The translations under genes were made by a program, and so were the position numbers. Below the pieces are notes generated by a model, which saw only the letters and a program-made list of their open reading frames with translations, was not told the DNA's origin and did no database searches. Of a stretch of DNA of 64,000 nucleotides, positions 44,957 to 53,920 are shown in pieces (position 1 is the first letter of the stretch; every line of letters begins with the position of its first letter). The stretch comes from Prevotella melaninogenica (lineage in GTDB: Bacteria; Bacteroidota; Bacteroidia; Bacteroidales; Bacteroidaceae), in contig NZ_CP072348.1 of the NCBI RefSeq assembly GCF_018127925.1, positions 503,501-567,500 on the forward strand. The letters run 5' to 3'.

Positions 44957-44988
44957 CTTGCTTTTTATTTTCATTTTACCTATATTTG
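44957..44988 (+). promoter_or_regulatory. Promoter of the 37-codon peptide gene
   Basis: CTTG (one mismatch to TTTG, 44957-44960), a 20-nt spacer, TATATTTG (44981-44988). Confidence 0.65.
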
Positions 44989-45053
44989 TATCAGTCATTA
45001 AGCGGATAACGTAATATATTTACCATTTAGTCTAATTAATAGGAGGTATAAAC

Positions 45054-45167
45054 ATGAAAGAAAGCAAAACACGAGAGTTCTTCGAAAATCATGATTTCGA
45101 GAATCAGAACAGTCAGGAACATACCGATGCGAATGAAACGCTTGGTGGTGAAATTTGGTACAACTAA
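45054..45167 (+). CDS. 37-residue peptide with LGG motif, unannotated small gene
   Basis: ATG at 45054 follows a strong purine RBS (AGGAGG, 45041-45046) and a promoter, and the gene ends before its own terminator, so a real small gene is well supported. The peptide begins MKESKTREFF, is hydrophilic and acidic, rich in Asn, Glu and Gln, and ends ETLGGEIWYN. The L-G-G followed by five residues recalls double-glycine leader peptides whose C-terminal part is cleaved on export, but no dedicated transporter or modifying gene is adjacent. Homologues would be too short for routine gene finders. Confidence 0.65.
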   Translation: MKESKTREFFENHDFENQNSQEHTDANETLGGEIWYN

Positions 45168-45210
45168 TGTTGTATGAGTTTAGATTATATATTTTATAAT
45201 TGATTTTAGG

Positions 45211-45247
45211 AACGCACTTGCTCTATGAGTTTAAGTGCGTTTTTTTA
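45211..45247 (+). terminator. Terminator of the small peptide gene
   Basis: Stem AACGCACTT / AAGTGCGTT with a 13-nt loop and seven Ts. Confidence 0.85.
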
Positions 45248-45360
45248 TTTTATTTAAACGTTTCGCATTGTCCCAATAGAGCAATTATACTGGTTTCATA
45301 CTTATTTTAATGATTCTTACTTATAGTAAACCGCAGAGTATGTATAAATGATAATTGCTA

Positions 45361-45392
45361 TTTGTTTACTTCGTCAGAAATGATTACTTTTG
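45361..45392 (+). promoter_or_regulatory. Promoter of serB
   Basis: TTTG (45361-45364), a 20-nt spacer, TACTTTTG (45385-45392); the chosen serB ATG follows 20 bp later. Confidence 0.85.
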
Positions 45393-45412
45393 TATCTTTA
45401 AAAAAACATATT

Positions 45413-46660
45413 ATGAACGAAGCAAACGTAAAAAGGGAAGAACTGATACTTATACGTATAACAGGACAAGATAGACCTGGATTGACAACAGCGGTGATGT
45501 CAATTCTCGCTTGTTATAATGCCCATGTCTTAGATATTGGTCAGGCTGATATTCATTCCACATTATCTCTTGGAATTCTTATTCGTATTGACGAGCAGGG
45601 GGCTGGGCAGGTAATGAAAGAACTGTTATTCAAGGCTACAGAACTTGGTGTAAATATCGGTTTTGCTCCTGTAACGGATGATGAATACGAAGATTGGGTA
45701 AATAGACAAGGAAAAAATCGATATATTCTCACGATTATTGGTAGGTCTTTGTCAGCTCGCAATATCGAAGAGGCTACTCGGGTGATTACAGAACAAGGTG
45801 TGAATATAGATTCTATTCTTCGTTTGACGGGTCGTCAGAGTATTCGTAAAAGTAATCAGAATGTCAGAGCATGTATAGAGTTCTCATTGCGTGGTACCCC
45901 AAAAGATTATCGACAGATGCAGGCTGATCTCATGCAGATGAGTCACGAACAAGGAATTGATTTTTCTTTGCAGGAAGACAATATGTACAGACGTATGCGT
46001 CGGCTAATATGTTTTGATATGGATTCTACACTCATTCAGACAGAATGTATTGACGAATTAGCAAAACGTGCTGGGGTAGGAGAACAGGTTGCTGCTATTA
46101 CTGAGCGTGCAATGCGTGGTGAAATTGACTTTAAGAAAAGCTTTACAGAACGCGTTGCTTTGTTGAAGGGGCTCGATGCTGACGTCATGAAGGATATTGC
46201 CGAAACAATGCCTATAACAGAAGGTGTTGATCGCTTAATGACTGTTTTGAAGCAGTGTGGATATAAGATAGCCATATTAAGTGGTGGTTTTACTTATTTT
46301 GGAGAGTATTTACAGCGCAAGTACGGTATTGATTATGTATATGCTAATGAACTTGAGATAGATGAGAATAATAAACTTACAGGGCGCTATCTTGGTGATA
46401 TTGTTGATGGTAAACGTAAGGCTGAGCTATTAAAGTTATTAGCACAAGTAGAGAAGGTTAATCTCGCTCAGACTATAGCTGTTGGTGATGGTGCTAACGA
46501 TCTTCCTATGCTTTCTGAGGCTGGCTTGGGTATTGCTTTTCATGCTAAACCACGTGTACAAGCTAATGCTGAACAAAATATTACTACTATCGGTTTAGAT
46601 GGTGTACTTTACTTTCTTGGTTTTAAAGATAGTTATTTGGGCGAAGCTGGTAAACTTTAA
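45413..46660 (+). CDS. serB: Phosphoserine phosphatase with ACT domains
   Basis: A 415-residue enzyme of the last step of serine synthesis. Start at the ATG at 45413 (MNEANVKREELILIRITGQD), just behind the promoter; the frame to 45362 lies inside it. The N-terminal half holds two ACT-like regulatory domains (DRPGLTTAVMSILACYNAHV; YILTIIGRSLSARNIEEATR). The HAD phosphatase part has the nucleophile DMDSTLIQTE, ILSGGFT, and GDGANDLPML. By context it may also serve the sphingolipid pathway, since serine is the SPT substrate. Confidence 0.94.
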   Translation: MNEANVKREELILIRITGQDRPGLTTAVMSILACYNAHVLDIGQADIHSTLSLGILIRIDEQGAGQVMKELLFKATELGVNIGFAPVTDDEYEDWVNRQGKNRYILTIIGRSLSARNIEEATRVITEQGVNIDSILRLTGRQSIRKSNQNVRACIEFSLRGTPKDYRQMQADLMQMSHEQGIDFSLQEDNMYRRMRRLICFDMDSTLIQTECIDELAKRAGVGEQVAAITERAMRGEIDFKKSFTERVALLKGLDADVMKDIAETMPITEGVDRLMTVLKQCGYKIAILSGGFTYFGEYLQRKYGIDYVYANELEIDENNKLTGRYLGDIVDGKRKAELLKLLAQVEKVNLAQTIAVGDGANDLPMLSEAGLGIAFHAKPRVQANAEQNITTIGLDGVLYFLGFKDSYLGEAGKL

Positions 46661-46695
46661 TCTAAATAGCTCCATTAGATTCTGAACGTATTTAG

Positions 46696-48799
46696 CCCAA
46701 GTTTAACCGGCAAAATTATTTTTCATAAATTTTCGGGATGTTTTGTGTAGTATCAATTTGATAAATGGTTGATAATCAAGTATAGGGTATTGTAACGAGG
46801 AGTAAAATCTGATTTGTAGGACACAGTCATATCAAAATTATTTTGTTACTTTGCACTCATGCACGCAAATGTACAGACACGATTCAACCCTGCCACAGGC
46901 GACATGGCTCCTTATTATCGCATCAAGGAGTCATATCGTGATGTGCAGGGTCATGTACATTCGCTAATTCTGTTGAACATCGGGTTCGAACCTTCACTTA
47001 CTGCTGTACAGGTTCGAAAAATTGCATACGCTCTTACCGAACGCTTCAAAAATAGAAGTACACCCTCGCTTTTCAAAGAACATCTTGACGGTCTTACTCC
47101 TATTGAACAGGCAAAGGCTGACGAATGGTGGATCCGTATGGAGAAAGAAGGTGGAATCGATCGGTTTAATAAGGAAGAGCAGAAGTCGCTGAGAAAATAT
47201 GAGAACTATATTGACCTTGAGACGGCAAACTATACTGACGCAAGGAATGTTGGTGCAGAGTGGCTCTGCAAGCAGACAATAGACAAGCTACAATTAGAGG
47301 GTTTCCTGCGCAAAAACGGCTGGACGGAGAATGCAATACACACGGCTTTGTCAGCATTGATTGTTCGCACGGTATATGCAGTTTCTGAACGTTCATCTTA
47401 TTATTATTTGCGCGATAACTCGGCTGCCGCTGAACTTTATAGTGGAGTTCCTGGCTGGACACCAGGAATCAATTCTCTGTATAAAATCACTGATAAATTA
47501 TATGAACTAAAGGAACAGTTAGAGCATCATCTGTGCAGCATTACTGACGTTCTCTTTAATATAGACAACAAGTTGATGCTCTTCGACTTAACCAACTTCT
47601 ATTTCGAGGGTAGCAAGCGTAATAGCGATAAAGCCAAGTTCGGTCGTTCAAAAGAAAAGCGCTCTGACTGTAAGCTACTTGTACTTGCATTATGTATCAA
47701 TAAAGAAGGTTTTATACGTTATTCTTCAATCTTAGAGGGTAATACAGCAGATCCCAAGTCTCTACCCAATATGATTGATACGCTGGCAAAGAGGAATCCA
47801 TCACGAAGCAAGGATACGCTTGTTGTCATGGATGCAGGTGTTGCCACAGAAGAGAACTTGGAGTTAATAAAGAAAAAGGGTTACAATTATCTCTGCGTAT
47901 CCCGTACGCAAATGAAGGACTATACGCTCAGTGATGATAACAAGAGTGTTACGGTAATGGATGCCCGTCGGCAGAAGATAACGCTGAAAGAGGTTAAGAC
48001 AGAGGATGATAAGGATTATTATCTCGAAATAACATCTCCTTCGAAAGCTATGACAGAGTCGTCCATGAACAGGGTTTGGAGAGAGCGTTTTGAGATGGAA
48101 CTGCAGAGGATAAACAATGGAATCTCCAAGAAAGGTGGAACAAAAACCTATGAAAAGGTTGTTGAACGTACAGGACGTGCCATACAGAAGTACCCTTCTA
48201 TAGCGAAGTTCTACCAGATAAGCTACATAAAAAACGAGAAGAAACCCAAGCAGATGCTGCGTGTAGACTGGGAGATAAAAGACCTCTCGGCAATGGAATC
48301 TGGTCATGGAGTCTATTTCCTCCGCAGCAATGTCAGGACACTTTCTGAACGTGTAACATGGGAATACTACAATCTCATTCGTGAGATAGAATGTACGAAC
48401 AGACAACTAAAGAATGATCTCAACCTCCGTCCTATCTATCATCAGAAAGATGAGCGAAGCGACGCACACCTTTTCTTCGGTTTATTAGCCTACTGGGTGG
48501 TAAACACTATCCGTTGTCAATTAAAACGAGAAGGAGAATCCTGTTACTGGACCGAGATAGTACGACGTATGAGCACCCAAAAGCTCGTCACCACAAAAGG
48601 GAAGAATCCATTAGGTGAAACCATCGAGATGCGCCAATGTAGTAGTCCTTCGAAGCAAGCAAAACAGATATACGATAAGTTGAACTTAAAACACTCACCA
48701 TTCAAAAAGAATAAAATTTGTAGGACACAGAGCCCATAAGAAAAACGAGGAAAGTACGGTAACAGTAACAATTAGGCGAAGGTGGGTATTAAACTTGGG
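46696..48799 (+). mobile_element. IS1634-family element, copy 2
   Basis: 2104 bp from CCCAAGTTTAAC (46696) to ATTAAACTTGGG (48799). The terminal repeats differ by one base. Flanking tetramers are TTAG and CTAA, not a direct repeat, so no clear target duplication is seen. Its right end cuts an IS5-type gene. Confidence 0.92.
46859..48739 (+). CDS. IS1634-family transposase, copy 2
   Basis: A 626-residue intact copy, differing from copy 1 at a handful of positions (for example ITDV for ITDA, NSDKAKF for NSNKAKF, SRSKD for SRTKD). All DDE motifs are kept. It keeps the native leader with TGTTACTTTGCACTC just before the ATG, the -7-like TACTTTG box being part of the element, so this copy probably carries a working promoter. 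Confidence 0.92.
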   Translation: MHANVQTRFNPATGDMAPYYRIKESYRDVQGHVHSLILLNIGFEPSLTAVQVRKIAYALTERFKNRSTPSLFKEHLDGLTPIEQAKADEWWIRMEKEGGIDRFNKEEQKSLRKYENYIDLETANYTDARNVGAEWLCKQTIDKLQLEGFLRKNGWTENAIHTALSALIVRTVYAVSERSSYYYLRDNSAAAELYSGVPGWTPGINSLYKITDKLYELKEQLEHHLCSITDVLFNIDNKLMLFDLTNFYFEGSKRNSDKAKFGRSKEKRSDCKLLVLALCINKEGFIRYSSILEGNTADPKSLPNMIDTLAKRNPSRSKDTLVVMDAGVATEENLELIKKKGYNYLCVSRTQMKDYTLSDDNKSVTVMDARRQKITLKEVKTEDDKDYYLEITSPSKAMTESSMNRVWRERFEMELQRINNGISKKGGTKTYEKVVERTGRAIQKYPSIAKFYQISYIKNEKKPKQMLRVDWEIKDLSAMESGHGVYFLRSNVRTLSERVTWEYYNLIREIECTNRQLKNDLNLRPIYHQKDERSDAHLFFGLLAYWVVNTIRCQLKREGESCYWTEIVRRMSTQKLVTTKGKNPLGETIEMRQCSSPSKQAKQIYDKLNLKHSPFKKNKICRTQSP

Positions 48800-49339
48800 C
48801 TAAGTATAAATTTGGATGGCAGCCATACTACAGCATTACGTGGTGGAGATTGTCAGAGCCATCAGGGACGCAAGAAGAGCAAGACTACAAATGCTATTTA
48901 TGTAACTGACCGTCAGGGAATACCACTCGCCCTATCCACTCTAGTTGCAGGTTCTCACAATGATTTGTACAATATTTCGGAAGTGGTTAAAGAAGTGTTC
49001 TCACAACTCACAAAGTCTGATATTTCTACTGATGGATTATTTCTCAATGCTGATGCGGGATTCGATGCAAAAGAGTTTAGACACATGTGCCTAAGAATGG
49101 GTGTGTTTGCAAATGTAGCATTTAATTATAGAGCAGGGGGTGGGCAAGATTGCTATTTGTTTGACAATATACTGTATAAAGAAAGGTACAGCATAGAAAG
49201 AACAAATGCGTGGTTGGATTCATACAGAAGTCTGTTGAACAGATTTGATGTTACTTTGACCAGTTGGCAAGCATGGAATTATATAGCATTTATTATTATT
49301 CTGATGAAGAAAGTGAAAAAGAAACAAAAGTCAAGATAA
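48800..49339 (+). pseudogene. IS5-family transposase fragment
   Basis: The frame enters from the IS1634 right end, so the native N-terminus (about 100 residues) is missing. What remains keeps LDGSHTTALRGG (first Asp), GRKKSKTTNAIYVTDRQG, LNADAGFD (second Asp) and YSIERTNAWLDSYR (Glu), the layout of IS5-group transposases. The missing half is not found on the other side of the IS1634 copy, where serB ends, so an adjacent deletion or rearrangement is likely. Inactive. Confidence 0.82.
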
Positions 49340-49392
49340 GTTCAATAAGAAGAAACATCAAAAGAAAATAAAGATAGTAGTTGACAAAAGCC

Positions 49393-50745
49393 TTAAGAAT
49401 TATTTTCCTTTCTGTGAGCTAAGAAGTTCTTGTATATCTTCTTTACCTGAGGGGCAAGGAAGATAATACCAATAAGGTTAGGAATTACCATCAGACCATT
49501 GAAGGTATCTGCCAATTCCCATACCATATCTGCCGCAAAGAGGCAGCCAAGAAAGACAAAGAGAACAACAAGTGCACGATAAGAAAGAATACCCTTCTTA
49601 CCAAACATAAACTTGATATTCATCTCAGCAAACATATACCACCCTATAATTGTTGTGAAAGCAAAGAAGATTAAACTGATGGCAAGGAAGATAATTCCAC
49701 CATTTCCAAAAGCTATCTCGAAACCTTCTTGCGTAATAGCAACCGATTTTAAGCTTAGATTTTGGAAAGAACCTGTCAGCATAATGACAAAGGCTGTTGA
49801 TGTACAGATAAGAACGGTATCAACAAAAACACCTGCCATAGCTACAAATCCCTGCTCAGAAGGGTCTTTAACATCAGCCAGAGCGTGAGCATGAGGTGTT
49901 GAACCCATACCAGCCTCATTCGAAAACAGACCGCGAGCAACACCATAACGAATGGCATATTTCATCACCGTACCAGCGGCTCCACCTGCTGCTGACTTCA
50001 TAGAGAAAGCATCTTGGAAGATTGTACGGATAACATGAGGCAACTGATCAGCAAACATGTAAATGATGACAAGCGAACCCAAGATATACACAATCGCCAT
50101 GAAAGGAACTAAGAGCTCGGCAATAGCGGTGATTCGGCGTTGTCCTCCAATAATTACTACACCCACAACAGCTGCTAAAACGATACCTATTATATAAGAA
50201 GGTATATGGAAAGCATTATTCAAAGCTATTGAGATAGAGTTTGCTTGTACCATATTTCCAACGAATCCCAACGCAAGAACAATAGCAACAGAAAAACAAA
50301 CAGCAAGCCACTTACTACCAAGTCCATAATAAAGATAATAAGCTGAGCCTCCAACCGTCTCGCCATGATACTCTTTCTTATACTTCTGAGCAAGTACTGC
50401 CTCAGAGAAAATGGTGCTCATTCCTAACAATGCAGATACCCACATCCAGAAGATAGCTCCCATACCACCACTTGCGATAGCTGTTGCCACACCACCAATA
50501 TTACCAGTACCAACTTGAGCGGCTACAGCTGTGGCTAATGCTTGGAATGAATTAACTTTTGTTTCACCAGGCTTTCGCTTCTTAAATATTGGACCGAAAG
50601 CATACTTAAACGCCAAGTTTAGATGGCGAATCTGTGGGAAACCAAGGTAGACAGTATAGAAAATGCCTACTCCTAACAATGCGTACATGAGAAAACTATT
50701 CCACAAAAACTCATTGAACGCTTTTACATAGTCTAATACATTCAT
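49393..50745 (-). CDS. Alanine or glycine:sodium symporter (AGCS family)
   Basis: A 450-residue inner membrane transporter with about 11 helices. Family hallmarks are KVNSFQALATAVAAQVGTGN, IASGGMGAIFWMWVSALLGM, and GLFSNEAGMGSTPHAHALAD (the AGCS consensus with NEAGxGSxPxAHA). It imports alanine, glycine or related amino acids with Na+. It starts MNVLDYVKAFNEFLWNSFLM. It is flanked by mobile elements on both sides but is not itself obviously mobile. Confidence 0.92.
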   Translation of the reverse strand: MNVLDYVKAFNEFLWNSFLMYALLGVGIFYTVYLGFPQIRHLNLAFKYAFGPIFKKRKPGETKVNSFQALATAVAAQVGTGNIGGVATAIASGGMGAIFWMWVSALLGMSTIFSEAVLAQKYKKEYHGETVGGSAYYLYYGLGSKWLAVCFSVAIVLALGFVGNMVQANSISIALNNAFHIPSYIIGIVLAAVVGVVIIGGQRRITAIAELLVPFMAIVYILGSLVIIYMFADQLPHVIRTIFQDAFSMKSAAGGAAGTVMKYAIRYGVARGLFSNEAGMGSTPHAHALADVKDPSEQGFVAMAGVFVDTVLICTSTAFVIMLTGSFQNLSLKSVAITQEGFEIAFGNGGIIFLAISLIFFAFTTIIGWYMFAEMNIKFMFGKKGILSYRALVVLFVFLGCLFAADMVWELADTFNGLMVIPNLIGIIFLAPQVKKIYKNFLAHRKENNS

Positions 50746-50913
50746 TGGCTACATAGTTTAGATATTAGTAATAGATTAGTGGATAATACCACTTTTGATT
50801 GTTTAGTAACAGATTAAAGACTCAATCTTACGCCGCAAATATAGTATTTTATCTTTTACAAAGCAACTATAAAAGCAACTTTTTGAGTTAATCACAGAAT
50901 TACTTTTGTATTA

Positions 50914-52040
50914 ACCTGAACTCGGGATAAATATCATCCCACTCTTCTGTTTGGTTTAGTACAACGGCTCTTTAGACTCAATCTTTTGATTGGGCCTAAA
51001 GATAATAATAAAACAGATTACTTTAGAATAATGTAAGCTGTCCCGAATGTTGCTCTATAGCAAAGTCTATGTTCACTGCTGGCTTCTTCTCAAAGAAGCT
51101 GTAAGCTGCAATAGCAGAGAGAACATTCATTGCGAAATTAAATATGCTTCTATGCCTTGAATGCACTAATTGAGCTACATTCTTTAGCTCATCATTGATA
51201 GTCTCTATTACAGATCTTTTCCTTAGAAGAAGTCTATCATAAAGTGGCATTAGTTTGTTTTTCATGTTACTCCTAATGCCAGTAACTAAATTTATTCCAT
51301 CATTGAACAATCGCTCAAATAATCCTTGAGAAATGTACCCTTTGTCTGCAAACAATTTACCAAACACATTGTCTGTCAACCTGTTAAATACATTTTCGTC
51401 TCGGTCATCAACATTTGCTTTAGTAAGCATAAAGTTTAGAATCTCACCTCTTTCATTACAGATAAGATGTAGTTTGAATCCAAAATACCATCCCATTGTA
51501 CTCTTACCCCTTGTTGCATAATTTCTAAAAACCTTATTGCGACAAATACGTTTATTATGGCAAACTGGAATACAAGTTGAATCCATAAAACTAATACCAG
51601 TACACCTCCCAAAACAACATATCTGCAGGAACATCATCATCTCTACAGAGACTCTTGCCTCTAATTCAAGAAAACGATTATAAGACAATTGATTTGGAAA
51701 TAAATCTGCTAAATGCTCTTTTACGAAAAAGGTATAATAGTGACGAAAATTACGATAGGAATTAAAGTGGAAGCAAATTAATATCGTTATGATTTCAGAC
51801 TTACTCATACGCCACCTACGATGGCGATGACATCCTTTATTCTTTTCTGAGAGACCTATTTTATCAGTTTCTAACTCAAATTCTTTGCAAAAGTCATCTG
51901 CAATACAGAAAATTTCAGTAATTTTGTCCTTGGTAATCATTGTTATATTTATTGTAATTGATTGATTTTCAACTATAAAGTTACAAAAATATAATGAGAT
52001 TACCAACTTTTTGCAGACTTTTCTTATCCCGAGTTCAGGT
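50914..52040 (-). mobile_element. IS982-family element
   Basis: 1127 bp bounded by ACCTGAACTCGGGATAA (50914) and its inverse TTATCCCGAGTTCAGGT (to 52040), with a 5-bp direct repeat TATTA on each side (50909-50913, 52041-52045). Complete. Confidence 0.92.
51023..51940 (-). CDS. IS982-family transposase
   Basis: A 305-residue DDE transposase. Start at the ATG at 51940 (MITKDKITEIFCIADDFCKE); the frame upstream reaches into the terminal repeat. IS982 motifs are KSEIITILICFHFNSYRNFR, FMDSTCIPVCHNKR (first Asp), LTKANVDDRD-NVFN, LFADKGYIS (second Asp) and RSVIETINDELK (Glu). Length is normal and the frame intact, so this copy may be active. Confidence 0.92.
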   Translation of the reverse strand: MITKDKITEIFCIADDFCKEFELETDKIGLSEKNKGCHRHRRWRMSKSEIITILICFHFNSYRNFRHYYTFFVKEHLADLFPNQLSYNRFLELEARVSVEMMMFLQICCFGRCTGISFMDSTCIPVCHNKRICRNKVFRNYATRGKSTMGWYFGFKLHLICNERGEILNFMLTKANVDDRDENVFNRLTDNVFGKLFADKGYISQGLFERLFNDGINLVTGIRSNMKNKLMPLYDRLLLRKRSVIETINDELKNVAQLVHSRHRSIFNFAMNVLSAIAAYSFFEKKPAVNIDFAIEQHSGQLTLF

Positions 52041-52286
52041 TATTAACATTTTCATCATGTAGAGCTCAATATAATGCTATCTTATTATCTAATTAACGGT
52101 GTAATTATCATTCATAAACTCTCTTATATCCCTCACCTACCTACATTGAAAATCTCATCATGAAATACTTCAACTATACATACCGCATTGAAAAGACTTT
52201 ACATAAATCCAAATAAACCTCTTATAATGAGGACGAAAAACACATGCAAACATCATCTTTCTAACCAACAGGGAATCAACCACTTA

Positions 52287-52396
52287 AGTTAAGGCATCTC
52301 AAAAGATGCTTAATAGGCTTCTTAAAGGGCGTTAGTAAGACCTCAAAAGGGCGTCTTTTGCAAGGCTATTGGGCGTTAATTGAAAGCCAGAAGAGC
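52287..52396 (-). repeat. 22-bp array, GCCCTTTTG type, copy 2
   Basis: Read on the minus strand from 52396: units at 52396, 52374, 52352, 52330 and 52308, opening GCTCTTCTGG, GCCCAATAGC, GCCCTTTTGA, GCCCTTTAAG and CATCTTTTGA. Homologous to 12056-12150 in unit number and order, including the aberrant C-first last unit. Confidence 0.75.
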
Positions 52397-52493
52397 ATGT
52401 ATTGATAACGAGGTGACTCAAAATATTTTACAAATATAAGATAAACAGAAAATAAACTACTCTAACTAAGATTGTATCGGATGATATGTTAGC

Positions 52494-52555
52494 TTAACCC
52501 AAATCGGTCATTAGAGGCTAAACATATTGTGGTCTAATGACCGATTTGGGTTTAA
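52494..52555. repeat. Long perfect hairpin in an intergenic region
   Basis: AACCCAAATCGGTCATTAGA pairs perfectly with its inverse TCTAATGACCGATTTGGGTT over a 17-nt loop. No T-run follows. The rest of 52041-52647 has no gene apart from the 22-bp array. Confidence 0.8.
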
Positions 52556-52647
52556 CTCCTATCCTTCTGCAAATCATCATGCATCAAACTTAAAGATTCA
52601 TCAAATTGCAATGTATAAATAAAAAGGCACAAGAAAAGTTATAAATA

Positions 52648-52679
52648 ATTTGGAATTATCAGAAATTCTTGTTACCTTT
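52648..52679 (+). promoter_or_regulatory. Promoter of tRNA-Lys
   Basis: TTTG (52648-52651), a 20-nt spacer, TACCTTTG (52672-52679). Confidence 0.87.
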
Positions 52680-52704
52680 GCACTCGCTTTATAAAAGCAT
52701 AGGG

Positions 52705-52778
52705 AGATTCGCTAGCTCAGCTGGTAGAGCACAACACTTTTAATGTTGGGGTCATGGGTTCGAGCCCCATGCGAATCA
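52705..52778 (+). tRNA. tRNA-Lys (TTT), probable integration target
   Basis: 74 nt. Acceptor GATTCGC/GCGAATC, anticodon loop CTTTTAA, T-arm GGGTTCGAGCCC. An integrase gene starts 229 bp downstream, the usual tRNA-integrase arrangement. A second copy of the tRNA 3' end (the right attachment site) was looked for and not seen in the window. Confidence 0.95.
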
Positions 52779-52790
52779 CTTGGTAAATGA

Positions 52791-52823
52791 AAGAGAATAA
52801 CTTATACAGTTATTCTCTTTTTA
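52791..52823 (+). terminator. Terminator after tRNA-Lys
   Basis: AAGAGAATAACT, loop TATAC, AGTTATTCTCTT, then T-rich. Confidence 0.85.
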
Positions 52824-53006
52824 TTTGATAATCAGCCAATTATGCGATATTTTAGAGTTCATCCTGCCTTAAAAAGATTATTTTTCATGGTGAATTTATG
52901 CGTTTTTAGTTACCGATATTTACCGATATTTACTTATCTTTGTACCCATAGTGATATCACTTGTGATACCACTTTTGATATTTTTCTTGTGATACCAAAA
53001 TTTAAA

Positions 53007-53920
53007 ATGACGATATTATCATATCCAACATCAAGATTTGTTTTCGATAGAAAGAATCGTTCCTCAGATAAAAGAAAGGGACTTGTACAACTAGAGATAA
53101 AACACGATCGGAAGCGTAAGTGGATTAGTACAGGTGTTAAATTGTACAAAGACCAATGGAATGAAAAAACCTATGTTGTTAATTGTTTAGACTCAGACAA
53201 GCTAAATGAGAGACTAATGCTTTGTAAGGATAAGATAGAATCCTATTTTAATTCCCTTATGGAGCAGGAAACTGTTTTTTCATGGGAAGACTTTGATATA
53301 TTCTTAAAAAGAATGGATACCTCTTCTTCAGAGACGTTTGTAGATTATATTGCTCGTAGAATAGAAGAACGAAATGATATTAAATTATCAACAAAAATAA
53401 ATCATCGTAAACTCCTTACATCTTTAGATGAGTTTGGAAAGATTCTTTATTTTTCAGATCTCACTAAAGGAAATGTTGCTGACTATTACAATTTTCTATT
53501 GGGTAAAGAAGTTTCAGTACAAGGGGTTACTCAGAAATTGAGACAAACTACTGTTAGTAGTTATATGAAATTTCTAAAAGTCTATATTAATGATGCTATC
53601 CAGCATGAGAAAATTGATAAAAATCCTTGTGATGGATTAAAAATAAAACGTGGTTTTGCAGAAGAAGGACGTTGGTTATCTATTGAGGAACTTAGTAAAA
53701 TAGAAAATATAGAGAATATTCCTCCTTCTCTTAAGGTCATTCGTGATTTGTTCTTAATACAGTGTTATACAGGGATGGCATACACAGATTTAATGGATTT
53801 CAGTCCTGAAAAGCTTACAGTAGTTGATAGCGTTACCGTTCTTTCTGGTAAACGTAAAAAAAGTGGAGAGACGTATGTAACGGTCATCTATCCAGCTTTA
53901 GAAAAGTTGCTTGATAAATA
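53007..53920 (+). pseudogene. Tyrosine integrase, N-terminal part (interrupted by IS)
   Basis: About 304 codons from the ATG at 53007 (MTILSYPTSRFVFDRKNRSS): an arm-binding domain with KGLVQLEIKHDRKRKWISTG, the SAM-like core-binding domain (about 115-205), and the start of the catalytic domain. The Arg-I site reads CYTGMAYTDLMDF, lacking the usual Arg as in several Bacteroidetes integrases; GKRKKSGETYV has the beta-hairpin Lys. The frame stops at the IS boundary after EKLLDK. Removing the IS and one TAAATA duplication restores LLDKYNYQIPKRTN exactly. Two TTGTGATACCA repeats upstream (near 52961 and 52989) may be arm or regulatory sites. Confidence 0.92.
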
